A stretch of DNA of 64,000 nucleotides. Origin: Rhodoferax ferrireducens. Lineage in GTDB: Bacteria > Pseudomonadota > Gammaproteobacteria > Burkholderiales > Burkholderiaceae_C. The position numbers were made by a program, and so were the translations under genes. The notes under the pieces were generated by a model that was not told the DNA's origin, searched no databases, and saw nothing but the letters and a program-made list of their open reading frames with translations. Location: NCBI RefSeq assembly GCF_003347515.1, contig NZ_QEII01000312.1:62001-126000 (forward strand), written 5' to 3'. Positions 33,587-42,804 of this stretch are shown in pieces (positions within the stretch are counted from its first letter, which is position 1; each line of letters starts with the position of its first letter).

Positions 33587-34303
33587 TCAGGCGTCGGCGC
33601 GCGTGGCCAGATAGCTGCCATGCAGGATGTCGGGTCTATCGCGAAGATCGGTGGCGCTGCCTGCATAGGCCACGCGCCCGCGCTCCAGAACGAGAGCGCC
33701 GCTGGAAATACTCAACGCCAGGGTGGTAAATTGCTCGATCAGCAACACCCCCATGCCTTGCTTTGCGATGTCCTTTAGAACATCGGCCAGGCGCTTGACA
33801 ATCAGGGGTGCGAGTCCGAGGGACAACTCGTCAATCACGAGCACCTTGGGGTCGCTCATGAGCGCTTGGGCGATACACACCATTTGCTTTTGACCACCTG
33901 ACAAAGCGCGGCCCAGCACATCCAGCTTGGGCTCCAGCTCCGGGAATATGCTCAGCATGCGCTCAATCTCGCCAGCGATACGCGCGGGGGGGAACTGAGA
34001 AGCGGCAACCAGCAGGTTGTCCCGCACGGTTAGGCCGCCGAGCACGCGGTGCCCTTCCGGGACAATTGCCAGCCCGGCAGCGCGCACCGCTTCGGCGCGG
34101 TATCCCAAAATGTTTTTTCCGTCCAGCTCCATGCTGCCGCCAGCGGCGGGGATGACGCCGCCCATGGCCAGAACGGTGCTGGACTTCCCCGCGCCGTTGG
34201 GGCCGACCATGGCGGTAATCTCACCGGCGGGAACGTCTACATCAATGCCATGCAAGACCGCTTTTCCGCCGCGAAAGACCTGCAGATTTCGAACTTTCAA
34301 CAT
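33587..34303 (-). CDS. livF: Branched-chain-amino-acid-type ABC transporter ATPase
   Basis: 238 residues from ATG 34301-34303. Walker A GPNGAGKSST, signature LSGGQKQMVCIAQAL, Walker B VLVIDELSLGL, then LIEQFTTLAL. The frame is open upstream, but this ATG begins the conserved MLKVRNLQVFRGG. It is the second of two ATPases for the Liv-type permease pair and follows the livG gene by 16 bp. Substrate unknown: Liv-type systems also import amides, urea and aromatic acids. Confidence 0.92.
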   Translation of the reverse strand: MLKVRNLQVFRGGKAVLHGIDVDVPAGEITAMVGPNGAGKSSTVLAMGGVIPAAGGSMELDGKNILGYRAEAVRAAGLAIVPEGHRVLGGLTVRDNLLVAASQFPPARIAGEIERMLSIFPELEPKLDVLGRALSGGQKQMVCIAQALMSDPKVLVIDELSLGLAPLIVKRLADVLKDIAKQGMGVLLIEQFTTLALSISSGALVLERGRVAYAGSATDLRDRPDILHGSYLATRADA

Positions 34304-34319
34304 ATAGAAAACTTCACTT

Positions 34320-35024
34320 TCAAGTACCCAGATAGGCACGACGAACCACGGGGTCCTCAAGCACCTCTCGCGTTGCACCCAGTGCGATGCGGCGTCCAAA
34401 ATCCATGACCAAGGTTTGCGTGCAGGTTGCGGCGATCAGGTCCACGTCATGGTCGATTAGCAAGACCTGGGCGCCAAAGCGCTTGGGAATGGCAACAATG
34501 GTTTCGCGCAGAATGCCGGACTCGTGTTCATTGAGCCCCGCACCCGGTTCATCAAACAAGATGAGCTGCGGCTTGCCAACCAGCGATTTGGCAATCTCTA
34601 CCATGCGCCGTTGAAACAAATTGAGTTCACGCCCGGGGGCGGCAGCAAGCTCCGTGAGTCCTACATGCGCCAGGGCCGCGCTTACCATGGCCAGCACGTC
34701 GCTTCTTTTGTGCGGCACGTGATCCAGAATGGCCAGCACATTGGCCCAGACCGTCAGATCCTCCACCACCTGTTCGGTTTGAAAGGACCGCCGCAAGCCC
34801 AAACGCACGCGCTGCGCGGTCGAGAGGGGTGACAGGTCCGTGCCGTTCACCCGAATCGTTCCTTTGGCAATCCTGGCAAAGCCACTGAGCGCGTTCACCA
34901 AGGTGGTCTTGCCCGCTCCGTTGGGGCCGATCAAGCCGCACACCGGCGCGTGCAGCGTTGCTTGCAAATGGTCAATGGCCTTGACGGCACCAAACTCCAC
35001 ACACAGATCGTGTATTTCAATCAC
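34320..35024 (-). CDS. livG: Branched-chain-amino-acid-type ABC transporter ATPase with degenerate signature
   Basis: 234 residues from GTG 35022-35024, behind GGAGG and overlapping the permease stop by 8 bp. Walker A GPNGAGKTT, Walker B LILFDEPGAGL and the H-loop LLIDHDVDLI are intact. The signature position reads ELNLFQRRMVEIAKSL, lacking the LSGGQ pattern; LivG proteins are naturally divergent here but usually keep a GQ. Forms the ATPase pair with livF. Confidence 0.9.
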   Translation of the reverse strand: MIEIHDLCVEFGAVKAIDHLQATLHAPVCGLIGPNGAGKTTLVNALSGFARIAKGTIRVNGTDLSPLSTAQRVRLGLRRSFQTEQVVEDLTVWANVLAILDHVPHKRSDVLAMVSAALAHVGLTELAAAPGRELNLFQRRMVEIAKSLVGKPQLILFDEPGAGLNEHESGILRETIVAIPKRFGAQVLLIDHDVDLIAATCTQTLVMDFGRRIALGATREVLEDPVVRRAYLGT

Positions 35025-36078
35025 GCCGGCCTCCGTTTTTGGTGCGTGTGAAGGCTGCCTTCCAGGCGCCCTGGATCTGGCCCGCAACGCCGGTCTGCGC
35101 CGTGATCAGGGCATGCAGCAGTGCCATGCCGAAGAAGATCATGGACAGATAGCCATTGACGTTGAAGTCCACCAGGAGCGAGGGCAGGGCTCGCAGCAAC
35201 AGGCCCGCAATCAAGGCACCCGTCCAATGGTAGACGCCACCGACAACGGAGAGTGCGAAAAGCATGACTGACTCGCTGCCCACAAAGGCGCGACCGTCGA
35301 GCTGTCCCACGCTGCCCGCCAACAGGGCACCCGCCACACCCGCGCACATACCGGCAAGACCAAAAGCCCAGGTCTGGTACAGCAGAATGTTGACGCCGGC
35401 GCCCAGGGCCACCGCCTCACCGCGCCGGATCAGCGCCCACGAACGTCCGGCCTTGGTCCGGCGATGCAGTTGGATCAGCGCCAGCATCAGTGCAAGCCAC
35501 GCACATACATAGGCAAAGTAGGCGCTGTCCGACTGCGCCAGCGCGGGGCGCGCCATGAGCAGGCGTTCGCTACCCGACACACGCCCCAGCAGGCCGTCAC
35601 CGCCGTCCGGAAAGCCGGTGGCGCTTACCAAGACCTGAAAGCCACCGGCCATCATCAGGGTGACCAGGGCCAGATACAGCCCCTTCATGCGCAAGGCGGG
35701 CAGACCGGCAAGCATGCCGACCGCACATGACAACATGCCTGCGGCCAGCACGCACACTTCAAACGGCAGATGAAGGCCATGGCTGAGACGCAGCGCGATC
35801 CAGCCGCCGACCCCCAGCAGCGCATACTGGCACAGGCTGACCAGGCCCAACTGGCCATACAGCACCGCCACGCCACTGGCCGCGATGGCAAGAGCCAGGG
35901 CGGAGGTCAGAGTTTTTATCCAGTAGGCATTGCATAGCCAGGGCATCAACGTGCCCATCAGCAAAACCACCGCGACCATTCGGACAAAGGCCATTTGACC
36001 GGCCCGCCTATCCGCCAGTAACGCGCGGTGCAGTTCTGCGGACACGACCACAGGTTCATGAGACAAATTTTTTGACAT
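35017..36078 (-). CDS. livM: Branched-chain-amino-acid-type ABC transporter permease (LivM)
   Basis: 353 residues from ATG 36076-36078. About nine hydrophobic segments, a cytoplasmic N-terminal stretch of ~25 residues, and the LivM core SGVAVLYGQLGLVSLCQYALLGVGGWIALRL and AGMLAGLPALRMKGLYLALVTLMMAGGFQVL. It forms the membrane channel with LivH, encoded 25 bp upstream. The lack of an RBS-poor upstream extension is why the internal ATG is preferred over the longer frame. Confidence 0.9.
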   Translation of the reverse strand: MSKNLSHEPVVVSAELHRALLADRRAGQMAFVRMVAVVLLMGTLMPWLCNAYWIKTLTSALALAIAASGVAVLYGQLGLVSLCQYALLGVGGWIALRLSHGLHLPFEVCVLAAGMLSCAVGMLAGLPALRMKGLYLALVTLMMAGGFQVLVSATGFPDGGDGLLGRVSGSERLLMARPALAQSDSAYFAYVCAWLALMLALIQLHRRTKAGRSWALIRRGEAVALGAGVNILLYQTWAFGLAGMCAGVAGALLAGSVGQLDGRAFVGSESVMLFALSVVGGVYHWTGALIAGLLLRALPSLLVDFNVNGYLSMIFFGMALLHALITAQTGVAGQIQGAWKAAFTRTKNGGRRD

Positions 36079-36103
36079 GACGAGGTGTTTGTTCTGATGC
36101 CGA

Positions 36104-36961
36104 TCAGGCTTTTCGTGTGTCGTTGCGAAACAGGACGATGGCCAGGAGCGCAATGAGGAATGGCATGGCGGTTCGGTAGGATGAAAGACCCGGCACCAGG
36201 ATGGCCAAGGCTTCCACCACGCCGATGAAAATACCGCCGGCAACGGTCATCGGCAAAGAGCCAAGCCGACCAATGATGGCTGCGGCAAAGGCCGGGATGA
36301 CCAGGAAGGTCAGCAAGGTGGCTTGCAATCGAACGATATTACCCAACAGCAAGCCGCACACGCCGGCAAATGCACCTGAAAGAACCCAGGCTACCGTGTC
36401 TACATGCAACACGCGCACGCCCAGGATCGCACTCAACTGCCGATCATCTGCAAGCGCTCGCATTTGCAAGCCGATACGGGTCTTGGACAAAAGAAGACCC
36501 ACGCCGCTCATCATCAAGAGCGCCAGCAACAGACCCAGAATGCGCGTGTAGCTCATGCGAACGTCTGCCAAGTCAATGGAGAAGCTATCGGTAGGGAGTA
36601 TCAAACGCCGTGGTTGCTCGCCCCAGTACCACTCGGTGAATCCCAGCACCACCAGTGCCAGGCCCAGGGTGCCGATGCTGCGAATGGTGGGCTCACGATC
36701 AGATAGCTTGGGTGCCAACAGGCGCCCATAGGCTAACGACAATGCCATGGCTGTGCTGATGGCAAGCAGCCAAGCCAAGACAGGAGGCCAGTCTCGATCA
36801 AGCGCCGACCATGCGACGTAGGCGGCGATCGCCCCCAGCGCGCCGAACGCGAAGTTCAGTACGCCGGAAGACCGATACAACACCACCAATCCAACACCGG
36901 ACAGCGCATAGACAGCGCCCATGCCAAGCCCTGAGATCAGGAATGGGGTTAAGTCAGACAT
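36104..36961 (-). CDS. livH: Branched-chain-amino-acid-type ABC transporter permease (LivH)
   Basis: 285 residues, about eight membrane helices. FLISGLGMGAVYALSGVGLVVLYRSSGVLNFAFGALGAIAAYVAW is the canonical LivH N-terminus, and MRALADDRQLSAILGVRV is the conserved cytoplasmic loop contacting the ATPases. It pairs with LivM. It starts 9 bp after the LivK-type binding-protein stop. Confidence 0.93.
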   Translation of the reverse strand: MSDLTPFLISGLGMGAVYALSGVGLVVLYRSSGVLNFAFGALGAIAAYVAWSALDRDWPPVLAWLLAISTAMALSLAYGRLLAPKLSDREPTIRSIGTLGLALVVLGFTEWYWGEQPRRLILPTDSFSIDLADVRMSYTRILGLLLALLMMSGVGLLLSKTRIGLQMRALADDRQLSAILGVRVLHVDTVAWVLSGAFAGVCGLLLGNIVRLQATLLTFLVIPAFAAAIIGRLGSLPMTVAGGIFIGVVEALAILVPGLSSYRTAMPFLIALLAIVLFRNDTRKA

Positions 36962-36969
36962 AGCTTGTC

Positions 36970-38232
36970 TTACAGTCCGAGTGTTTTCTCTTGAGCCCGA
37001 ACGTCAAAGAGTTCAGGGTCCCCGGCGCTGAGGCAGCCGGTGCTGACCAGCTTGAAGCCATTGCCACTGATCTGCGCGATAGGACCGCTGCTATTGGCGT
37101 TGTGACGCCCGCCGTTTCCGACATAGAAAGGCTTGCAGAGAATGTCACTCTTGAAGCCGACCACCTTGCGCAGCTCTGCGCTGACGCTGGCACGGTCGAT
37201 CTTCTTGGGGTCCATCTTCAGCAAGGCCTCGGTTGCGATGCGCGCTGCGAGGTAGCCGGCCTGGGAAAATGAATCCCGAGGATCAGCCTTGCCGCCATAC
37301 GCGTCCATGGTCGCCTTCCAGTTCTTGTTGTCCGCGCCGGCCGATTCCACGGGCATCAGTTCCAGATGGATGTCGAAGTTCTCATTCCAGGCGCCACCAA
37401 TCGTCTTGGGCACATCGGCGTTGTAGGCCGGTGTTGTGGACAGGAAGCGAACCTTCTTCGCCAGTCCCTGCTGTTCAGCGGCGGCCAACATGGGGACCAT
37501 GATGCCCTTGGGTAGATTCAGCAAAATCGTGTCTGGCTTCTTGGATGCGGCTTGCAACATGGTGGACGTTGCATCGGGAGAACCTGGGTCAACCGTGAGT
37601 GTTTCCACCTCAACGCCATTGGATTTACCCCATTCCTTGGCCCCTTCACAAGCCCAGTTGCCAAGGCTTGGAATGTTGGGGATGATGCAAAGCATCTTCT
37701 TGGCCTTGTATTTTTGTGCCGCATACATGGCCACCAGCGTGCCGGAGTTTCGCGGGCCAGCGTTGACGGGCACATAGTTCTTGGCGAAGAAGCACTCGCG
37801 AGGCACGCCAACGCCAGCGATGACCATGACGTCTTCCTGAGCGTACATTTTTGCGTTCGCACCGCACTCGACAAAGCTGGAACTACCCACCATGGCAACG
37901 ACCTTGCGGTCCTTCACCAATTTGGTGGCCACCTGCGTGGCGACTTCCGGATTCCACTGGTCATCGAGCATGGTGTATTCGAGCGGACGGCCGTTGATGC
38001 CCCCGTTGTCATTCACACATTTGAAATAAGCTGCAGAACCCAGAGCGGAAGCGCTGAAGTCATCGGGGCCTGTCTTGCCAACCACGGCACCGATTTGAAT
38101 CGGCTCGCCGGTCGCCTTCTTGCCACTATTCAGTCCACAATTGGGCTTGCCTTGGGCAAACGCGGAACCGGTTGCGAATAGGGTCATCAACACAATAGCG
38201 CTCGGCAATGTGCTCTTCAAGTTAACTGTCAT
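36970..38232 (-). CDS. livK: LivK-type periplasmic substrate-binding protein
   Basis: 420 residues with a signal peptide ending in SAFAQG. The mature protein is a type I periplasmic binding protein (IQIGAVVGKTGPDDFSASALGSAAYFKCVNDNGGINGRPLEYTMLDDQWNP; PRDSFSQAGYLAARIATEALL), with several Cys residues that could form disulfides. CAGGAGACAC precedes ATG 38232. It delivers substrate to LivHM. In a cluster with alcohol- and aldehyde-oxidising enzymes, the ligand is unlikely to be a branched-chain amino acid. Confidence 0.9.
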   Translation of the reverse strand: MTVNLKSTLPSAIVLMTLFATGSAFAQGKPNCGLNSGKKATGEPIQIGAVVGKTGPDDFSASALGSAAYFKCVNDNGGINGRPLEYTMLDDQWNPEVATQVATKLVKDRKVVAMVGSSSFVECGANAKMYAQEDVMVIAGVGVPRECFFAKNYVPVNAGPRNSGTLVAMYAAQKYKAKKMLCIIPNIPSLGNWACEGAKEWGKSNGVEVETLTVDPGSPDATSTMLQAASKKPDTILLNLPKGIMVPMLAAAEQQGLAKKVRFLSTTPAYNADVPKTIGGAWNENFDIHLELMPVESAGADNKNWKATMDAYGGKADPRDSFSQAGYLAARIATEALLKMDPKKIDRASVSAELRKVVGFKSDILCKPFYVGNGGRHNANSSGPIAQISGNGFKLVSTGCLSAGDPELFDVRAQEKTLGL

Positions 38233-38268
38233 GGCTGTGTCTCCTGTTACTGGGTAAAGGGGAAAAAA

Positions 38269-39171
38269 TTAAAATGGAATCGTGGACTTGATCCACAGTG
38301 CAGTGCCTTGTGTACGGCCCGCTACAGCCATCTCTTGCTGTAGTTTTGCCGTGATGAACCAGCCCTTGCCGTTGTCGTATTTCACCGATGGGCCGATGGC
38401 GAAGGCTTTTGTCAGGCTGTTGGGAACCTCTACACCGTTGCTGGTGTCGGCGTTGAGTTGCTGCATCCAGTAGCCACCCACACCAACCGTCCAGCCATTG
38501 CCCAGCCCGACACCGGCCGAATAGTCAACATACAGTTCATTGCCGCTGCGATAGTTCGTGGCGTTGTTGGTTCCTGCAAGATTCAATGTGGCCTTGAAGT
38601 CCCAGTTGAAGCCATTGGGATCAATCTGGCTCATGGTAAACAGGGGCTGCAAAGACCAATAGTTGCGCCCGATATTGGCGAGATTGCTCTTGCCATATTC
38701 GCCTGCCGGGGCGACGAAATCGAGGGCCAGCACACTGTGCAACGCTGGGGAGTGGTGGAAGGCAATCGCTGGCCCGAAGGTGATGTCGCCTATGCCGGTC
38801 TTGTGCTGGCTGGCACCGGCGGCGCTGACGCTAAGGTCCACCAGCGGAACAATGGCATGCCAGACCAGGTTGCCGCCCAGCATCTTCTCATTGGTGGACC
38901 AGACGAAACGGGTTGCGGCTGCCACGGCACTCACCTTGAACCCGGGCACTGGGATGGTGTTACCGCTGCCGTCCTTAAGCGTGTCAGCGGAATAGACATT
39001 TCCATACTCGAGAACATAGAAGCCGGGAGGCGGCGCTGCGCCAGCCATAAAATTCTCGACGCCGCCGTTGTAGCTTGAGCCGCCGCCTTCGCCGGCCAGT
39101 GCCGGTTGCGTGACTGCGCAAATGGCACCGGTTGCCAGGGCAATGAATGAAAGCTGGATTTTTTTGTACAT
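38269..39171 (-). CDS. Outer-membrane channel of the phenol-degradation MetA-like family
   Basis: 300 residues with a signal peptide ending AVTQPALAGEG and beta-strand-rich mature sequence ending in an aromatic residue (WIKSTIPF), typical of outer-membrane beta barrels. GGGSSYNGGVENFMAGAAPPPGFYVLEYGNVYSAD is the MetA-like (SphA-type) start. Such proteins are found with aromatic and alcohol catabolic genes and are thought to admit hydrophobic substrates. It sits between the LivK-type gene (36 bp gap) and the aldehyde dehydrogenase (64 bp gap). Confidence 0.85.
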   Translation of the reverse strand: MYKKIQLSFIALATGAICAVTQPALAGEGGGSSYNGGVENFMAGAAPPPGFYVLEYGNVYSADTLKDGSGNTIPVPGFKVSAVAAATRFVWSTNEKMLGGNLVWHAIVPLVDLSVSAAGASQHKTGIGDITFGPAIAFHHSPALHSVLALDFVAPAGEYGKSNLANIGRNYWSLQPLFTMSQIDPNGFNWDFKATLNLAGTNNATNYRSGNELYVDYSAGVGLGNGWTVGVGGYWMQQLNADTSNGVEVPNSLTKAFAIGPSVKYDNGKGWFITAKLQQEMAVAGRTQGTALWIKSTIPF

Positions 39172-39235
39172 GAATGTCTCCTTGTATTAGTGGGATGTAC
39201 GGTTTGTCTAACGGGGAAATTGCAAAATTCGGGTT

Positions 39236-40738
39236 CTAAATGGACATGCAGACGCTCTTGAGTTCGGTGTAGCTGTCCACCGCCGTGCGCCCCAGGTCCC
39301 GCCCCATGCCGGACTGCTTGAATCCACCAAATGGCAGGTTGGCATCGAGCAGGTTGTGGGTGTTGACCCACACCGTGCCGGCCTTCAGACGCGGCACGAT
39401 GCGGTGCACGGCCGAGAGGTTCTGCGACCACACACTGGCGGTGAGGCCCATGGGCGAGTCATTGGCTTGGCGAATGGCGTCTTCCACGTCATCAAAAGGC
39501 ATGGCCACCAGGACCGGACCAAAGACCTCTTCACGCACGATACGCATGCCCGGATTGACATCGACAAACACCGTGGGTTGCACAAAGTAGCCGGCATCCA
39601 GGGCGCGCGATCCGCCGGTCAACACGGTGGCTCCTTCGGCCTTGGCGCCATCCACAAAACCCATCACCCGGTCGAACTGGCGTTTGGACACGAGCGGTCC
39701 GAGCTGGCTCGCGGCGTCAAAGCCCGAGCCAATCTTCATGCCCTCGGCAAGCTGAGCCAGACGTTGCAGCACCTTGTCATAAATCTTGCGCTGCACATAG
39801 AGTCGCGAACTTGCAGCGCAGACCTGGCCCTGGTTGAAGAAGATGCCCATCGCGGCGCCCATGGCCGCTGTTTCGGGGTCGGCATCGTCCAGCACGATCA
39901 TCGGGTTCTTGCCACCCAGCTCCAGCGTGAAGCGGGTCATGTTGTCCACGGCGGCGCAGCCGATCGCCTTGCCGGTCGCGGTGGAGCCGGTGAAGCTGAG
40001 CTTGTCGACGCCGGGGTGCCGGGACAGCGCCGCGCCGGCTTCCGCACCGCCGCACACCACATTGAGCACGCCAGCGGGAATCCCGGCTTGCAGTGCCAGT
40101 TCGGCCAGACGCAGCGCCGTCAGTGGTGTTTCGGGCGAGGGTTTGAGTACCACGGTGCAGCCGACGGCAAGTGCTGGCGCCACTTTCCATAGCGCAATCG
40201 CCAAGGGGAAGTTCCACGGAACAATCGCACCCACCACGCCGACCGGCTCGCGCTTGGTGTAAGTGAAGTACTTGGAGCCCGGTGGAAAGGGGATCGAGCT
40301 GTCCAGCGTTTGGCCTTCAATCTTGGTGGCCCAACCCGCCATGTAGCGCACGAACTCGGCGCTGAAGCCGACGTCAATCATTCGCGCCACACCTTGCAGC
40401 TTGCCGCTTTGCAGCGTCTCCATCGCGCTGAGTTCATCGCCGTGTTCTTCGATCAAAACGGACAGCCGATACAGGGCGCGTTCGCGGTCAGCCGGGCGCA
40501 TGCGCGTCCAGTCCGAGTCCTCAAAGGCGCGCCGCGCGCTGGCCACGGCTTGTGCCACGTCACGCGCATCGCTGTCCGGCGCGTCGGCAATTTGCATCTC
40601 GACCGCGGGATCTATCACCGGCAGCGTCTTGCCGCTCAGTGCCGGCACCTCGCGCCCGTCAATAAAGTTGCCACGGCTTCGTTTGGCCATGAAGCCAATG
40701 CGTGCAAGTTGCGCAGTCGATACGTCCTTGAGATTCAT
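39236..40738 (-). CDS. NAD(P)-dependent aldehyde dehydrogenase
   Basis: 500 residues, full family length. Catalytic Cys in FFNQGQVCAASSRLYV and the general-base Glu in LELGGKNPM; VVGAIVPWNFPLAIALWKVAPALAVGCTVVLKPSPETPLTALRLAELALQAGIPAGVLNVV is the classic core. GGAGACAG precedes ATG 40738. In this operon it most likely oxidises the aldehyde made by the GMC enzyme encoded directly upstream (64-bp gap). Confidence 0.95.
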   Translation of the reverse strand: MNLKDVSTAQLARIGFMAKRSRGNFIDGREVPALSGKTLPVIDPAVEMQIADAPDSDARDVAQAVASARRAFEDSDWTRMRPADRERALYRLSVLIEEHGDELSAMETLQSGKLQGVARMIDVGFSAEFVRYMAGWATKIEGQTLDSSIPFPPGSKYFTYTKREPVGVVGAIVPWNFPLAIALWKVAPALAVGCTVVLKPSPETPLTALRLAELALQAGIPAGVLNVVCGGAEAGAALSRHPGVDKLSFTGSTATGKAIGCAAVDNMTRFTLELGGKNPMIVLDDADPETAAMGAAMGIFFNQGQVCAASSRLYVQRKIYDKVLQRLAQLAEGMKIGSGFDAASQLGPLVSKRQFDRVMGFVDGAKAEGATVLTGGSRALDAGYFVQPTVFVDVNPGMRIVREEVFGPVLVAMPFDDVEDAIRQANDSPMGLTASVWSQNLSAVHRIVPRLKAGTVWVNTHNLLDANLPFGGFKQSGMGRDLGRTAVDSYTELKSVCMSI

Positions 40739-40801
40739 TTCTGTCTCCTGTTGGTTCTGGGTAAATTCCGCCGCAGCGGAAGGGGGGGATGCAGGCCGGG
40801 A

Positions 40802-42388
40802 TCAGGCGAGGATGAAGTCCGCGCAGCGCTCGGCGATCATGATGGTGGGCGCGTTGGTATTGCCACTGATGAGGGTGGGCATCACCGACGCATCGCACAC
40901 CCGCAGATTGCGCACACCGTGCACGCGAAGCTGCGAGTCAACGACGGCCATGGGGTCCATGCCCATCTTGCAAGTGCCCACCGGGTGGTAGACCGTCTTG
41001 GCGTACTGGCGTACGAAGGCGATGAGTTCCTGGTCGCTCAAGTCGGCCTTCGGGCTTGGATAGAGTTCTTCGGAAATAATCTTGTTCATGGAGGGCGCGC
41101 GCAGAATGCGCCGGGCAAGTTTCAGGCCGCGTACCAGGGTGTCAACGTCTTCCTGCTCCGCCAAAAATCCACCATCAAAGCGCGCAGGGTCCATGGCGTT
41201 GGCGCTACGTGCCTGGACTTTTCCACGGGATTTCGGACGCAGAAAGCAGGGGTCAATGGAGATGCCATGAATCTCGGGCATGGGACGATCCACATCACCG
41301 ACAAGTACCGGCAATACATGAAACTGGATATCCGGCCGGCCGGTGCCCAGTGTGTCGACGAAGCCACCCGACTCAACCACGTTGGATGTCAGCAGGCCGG
41401 TCTTGAACAACTCCCACTGCACGCCGTGTTTCAGCGCGGTGAGTCCCTTGTCCTGTCCAAGCAAGCTGATGGGTTCGCGGCACTTGCCGTGCGCAATGAC
41501 TTCCAGGTGGTCATGAAAGTTTTCACCCACCCCGGGCAAGTCCTTCACCACCGGCACACCGATCTGTTTCAACAGTGCTGCGGGGCCAATGCCTGAGACC
41601 TGCAGGAGCTTGGGTGTGGACAAGGTGCCGGCGGTCAGGATCACTTCGCGACGGGCTGTGGCCGTGACGGTCTGTCCATTGTCGCGTCGGTACTCGACAC
41701 CGGTGGCGGCACCATCGACAGTGATGATGCGAAGCACATGCGCACCATTCACCAGCGTGAGCTTGGGGCTCGCCTTCACCTCGGCGAGGTACGTGGCGGC
41801 TGTGCTGCCACGGCTGCCGTCGATCGTGGTCGTTTGGTAGAAGCCAATGCCTTCTTGCGTGGCGCCATTGAAGTCATCGTTGTACTTCAGGCCAATCTCC
41901 TGGGCCGACTTCAGAAAGGCCAGGCTCAAGGGATGGCGATACTTGGTGTCGCTGACACGCAGTGGGCCTTCTGTGCCATGGTGCTCGCCCGAAAATCGCA
42001 TGTTGCGCTCGGAACGCTTGAAGACCGGCAACACATCCTGCCACCCCCAGCCGACACATCCGGCTTTTTCCCACTCGTTGTAGTCCTCCGCAGTGCCGCG
42101 GATATACAGCATCGCATTGATGGAGCTGCCGCCACCATTGGTCCGCCCCTGCGGCACGTACATTTTTCGACCATTGGCATGCGGCTGTGGCTCGGTTTCA
42201 TAGACCCATGAGCGTTCGGTTCCGATGACCCGTACAAACGTCGCTGGAATTTTGACGAATTTTGAATTGTCGTCAGGACCTGCTTCCAGCATGAGAACCG
42301 AATGCCCGGCCTTGATTAGTCGGTGGGTAATAACGCAGCCCGCAGAGCCGCCGCCCACGACGATGAAGTCGCATGTCTGTTGTGTCAC
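40802..42388 (-). CDS. GMC-family alcohol oxidoreductase (FAD)
   Basis: 528 residues. FAD site IVVGGGSAGCVITHRL, the GMC signature 1 region PQGRTNGGGSSINAMLYIRG, signature 2 GTLSTPKLLQVSGIGP, and the active-site His in YHPVGTCKMG followed by TNAPTIMIAERCADFI. Starts at GTG 42388 with GGAGACAA upstream. Members include choline, polyethylene glycol and long-chain alcohol dehydrogenases; I cannot choose between them. First gene of the leftward operon. Confidence 0.93.
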   Translation of the reverse strand: MTQQTCDFIVVGGGSAGCVITHRLIKAGHSVLMLEAGPDDNSKFVKIPATFVRVIGTERSWVYETEPQPHANGRKMYVPQGRTNGGGSSINAMLYIRGTAEDYNEWEKAGCVGWGWQDVLPVFKRSERNMRFSGEHHGTEGPLRVSDTKYRHPLSLAFLKSAQEIGLKYNDDFNGATQEGIGFYQTTTIDGSRGSTAATYLAEVKASPKLTLVNGAHVLRIITVDGAATGVEYRRDNGQTVTATARREVILTAGTLSTPKLLQVSGIGPAALLKQIGVPVVKDLPGVGENFHDHLEVIAHGKCREPISLLGQDKGLTALKHGVQWELFKTGLLTSNVVESGGFVDTLGTGRPDIQFHVLPVLVGDVDRPMPEIHGISIDPCFLRPKSRGKVQARSANAMDPARFDGGFLAEQEDVDTLVRGLKLARRILRAPSMNKIISEELYPSPKADLSDQELIAFVRQYAKTVYHPVGTCKMGMDPMAVVDSQLRVHGVRNLRVCDASVMPTLISGNTNAPTIMIAERCADFILA

Positions 42389-42586
42389 TTGATTGTCTCC
42401 GTTCAGAGCTGGCCTCGATACGGGCTGGCTTATGGGACGTGATGATGCGGATATGCCGCATTGCCGAGCGGCAAACTGCGCTGTCAGACAATCAAATCTG
42501 CGCGGTCGTCCAACTCGTCACGAATTCCACACGCAGCCATTTACATGTTTGGTTCGTCCGGGGAATCTGTGGGCAATTTTTGGCAG
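42389..42586. other. Gene-poor gap upstream of the GMC gene
   Basis: The 416-bp gap from 42389 to 42804 is the only long non-coding stretch in the window. This part contains the GMC gene's RBS and presumably its promoter, which I cannot locate with confidence. No gene, RNA or clear repeat is seen; the rest of the gap is an IS-like remnant. Confidence 0.6.
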
Positions 42587-42710
42587 GTTGTGGTGGTCTA
42601 ATTTAAAAAGACACACCGATAGGTTTTTTCAAACCTGGATGGCGACAGAAGTGAACAATCAAAAATCCCGAAGAACCTTCGACGCAAGCTTCAAGCTGCA
42701 GCTAGCGCAC
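42587..42710 (+). mobile_element. Remnant of an IS3-like element (transposase OrfA N-terminus)
   Basis: From ATG 42639 the frame reads MATEVNNQKSRRTFDASFKLQLA and then loses the pattern. SRRTFDASFKLQ is the start of IS3-family OrfA proteins (usual form RRTF/Y.A.FK). An AT-rich stretch with TGGTCTAATTTAAAAAGACACAC 35-45 bp upstream could be the element's left end. Only about 120 bp survive and no right end is seen. Confidence 0.45.
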
Positions 42711-42804
42711 AAGGGCACACCTTGTCATGAAAACCCCGTAGCGTCGGGAGGTTGTCAACGCGCCCTGCCACCCATCTGGCGATATCCCTCTATCATCCGG
42801 TCTC

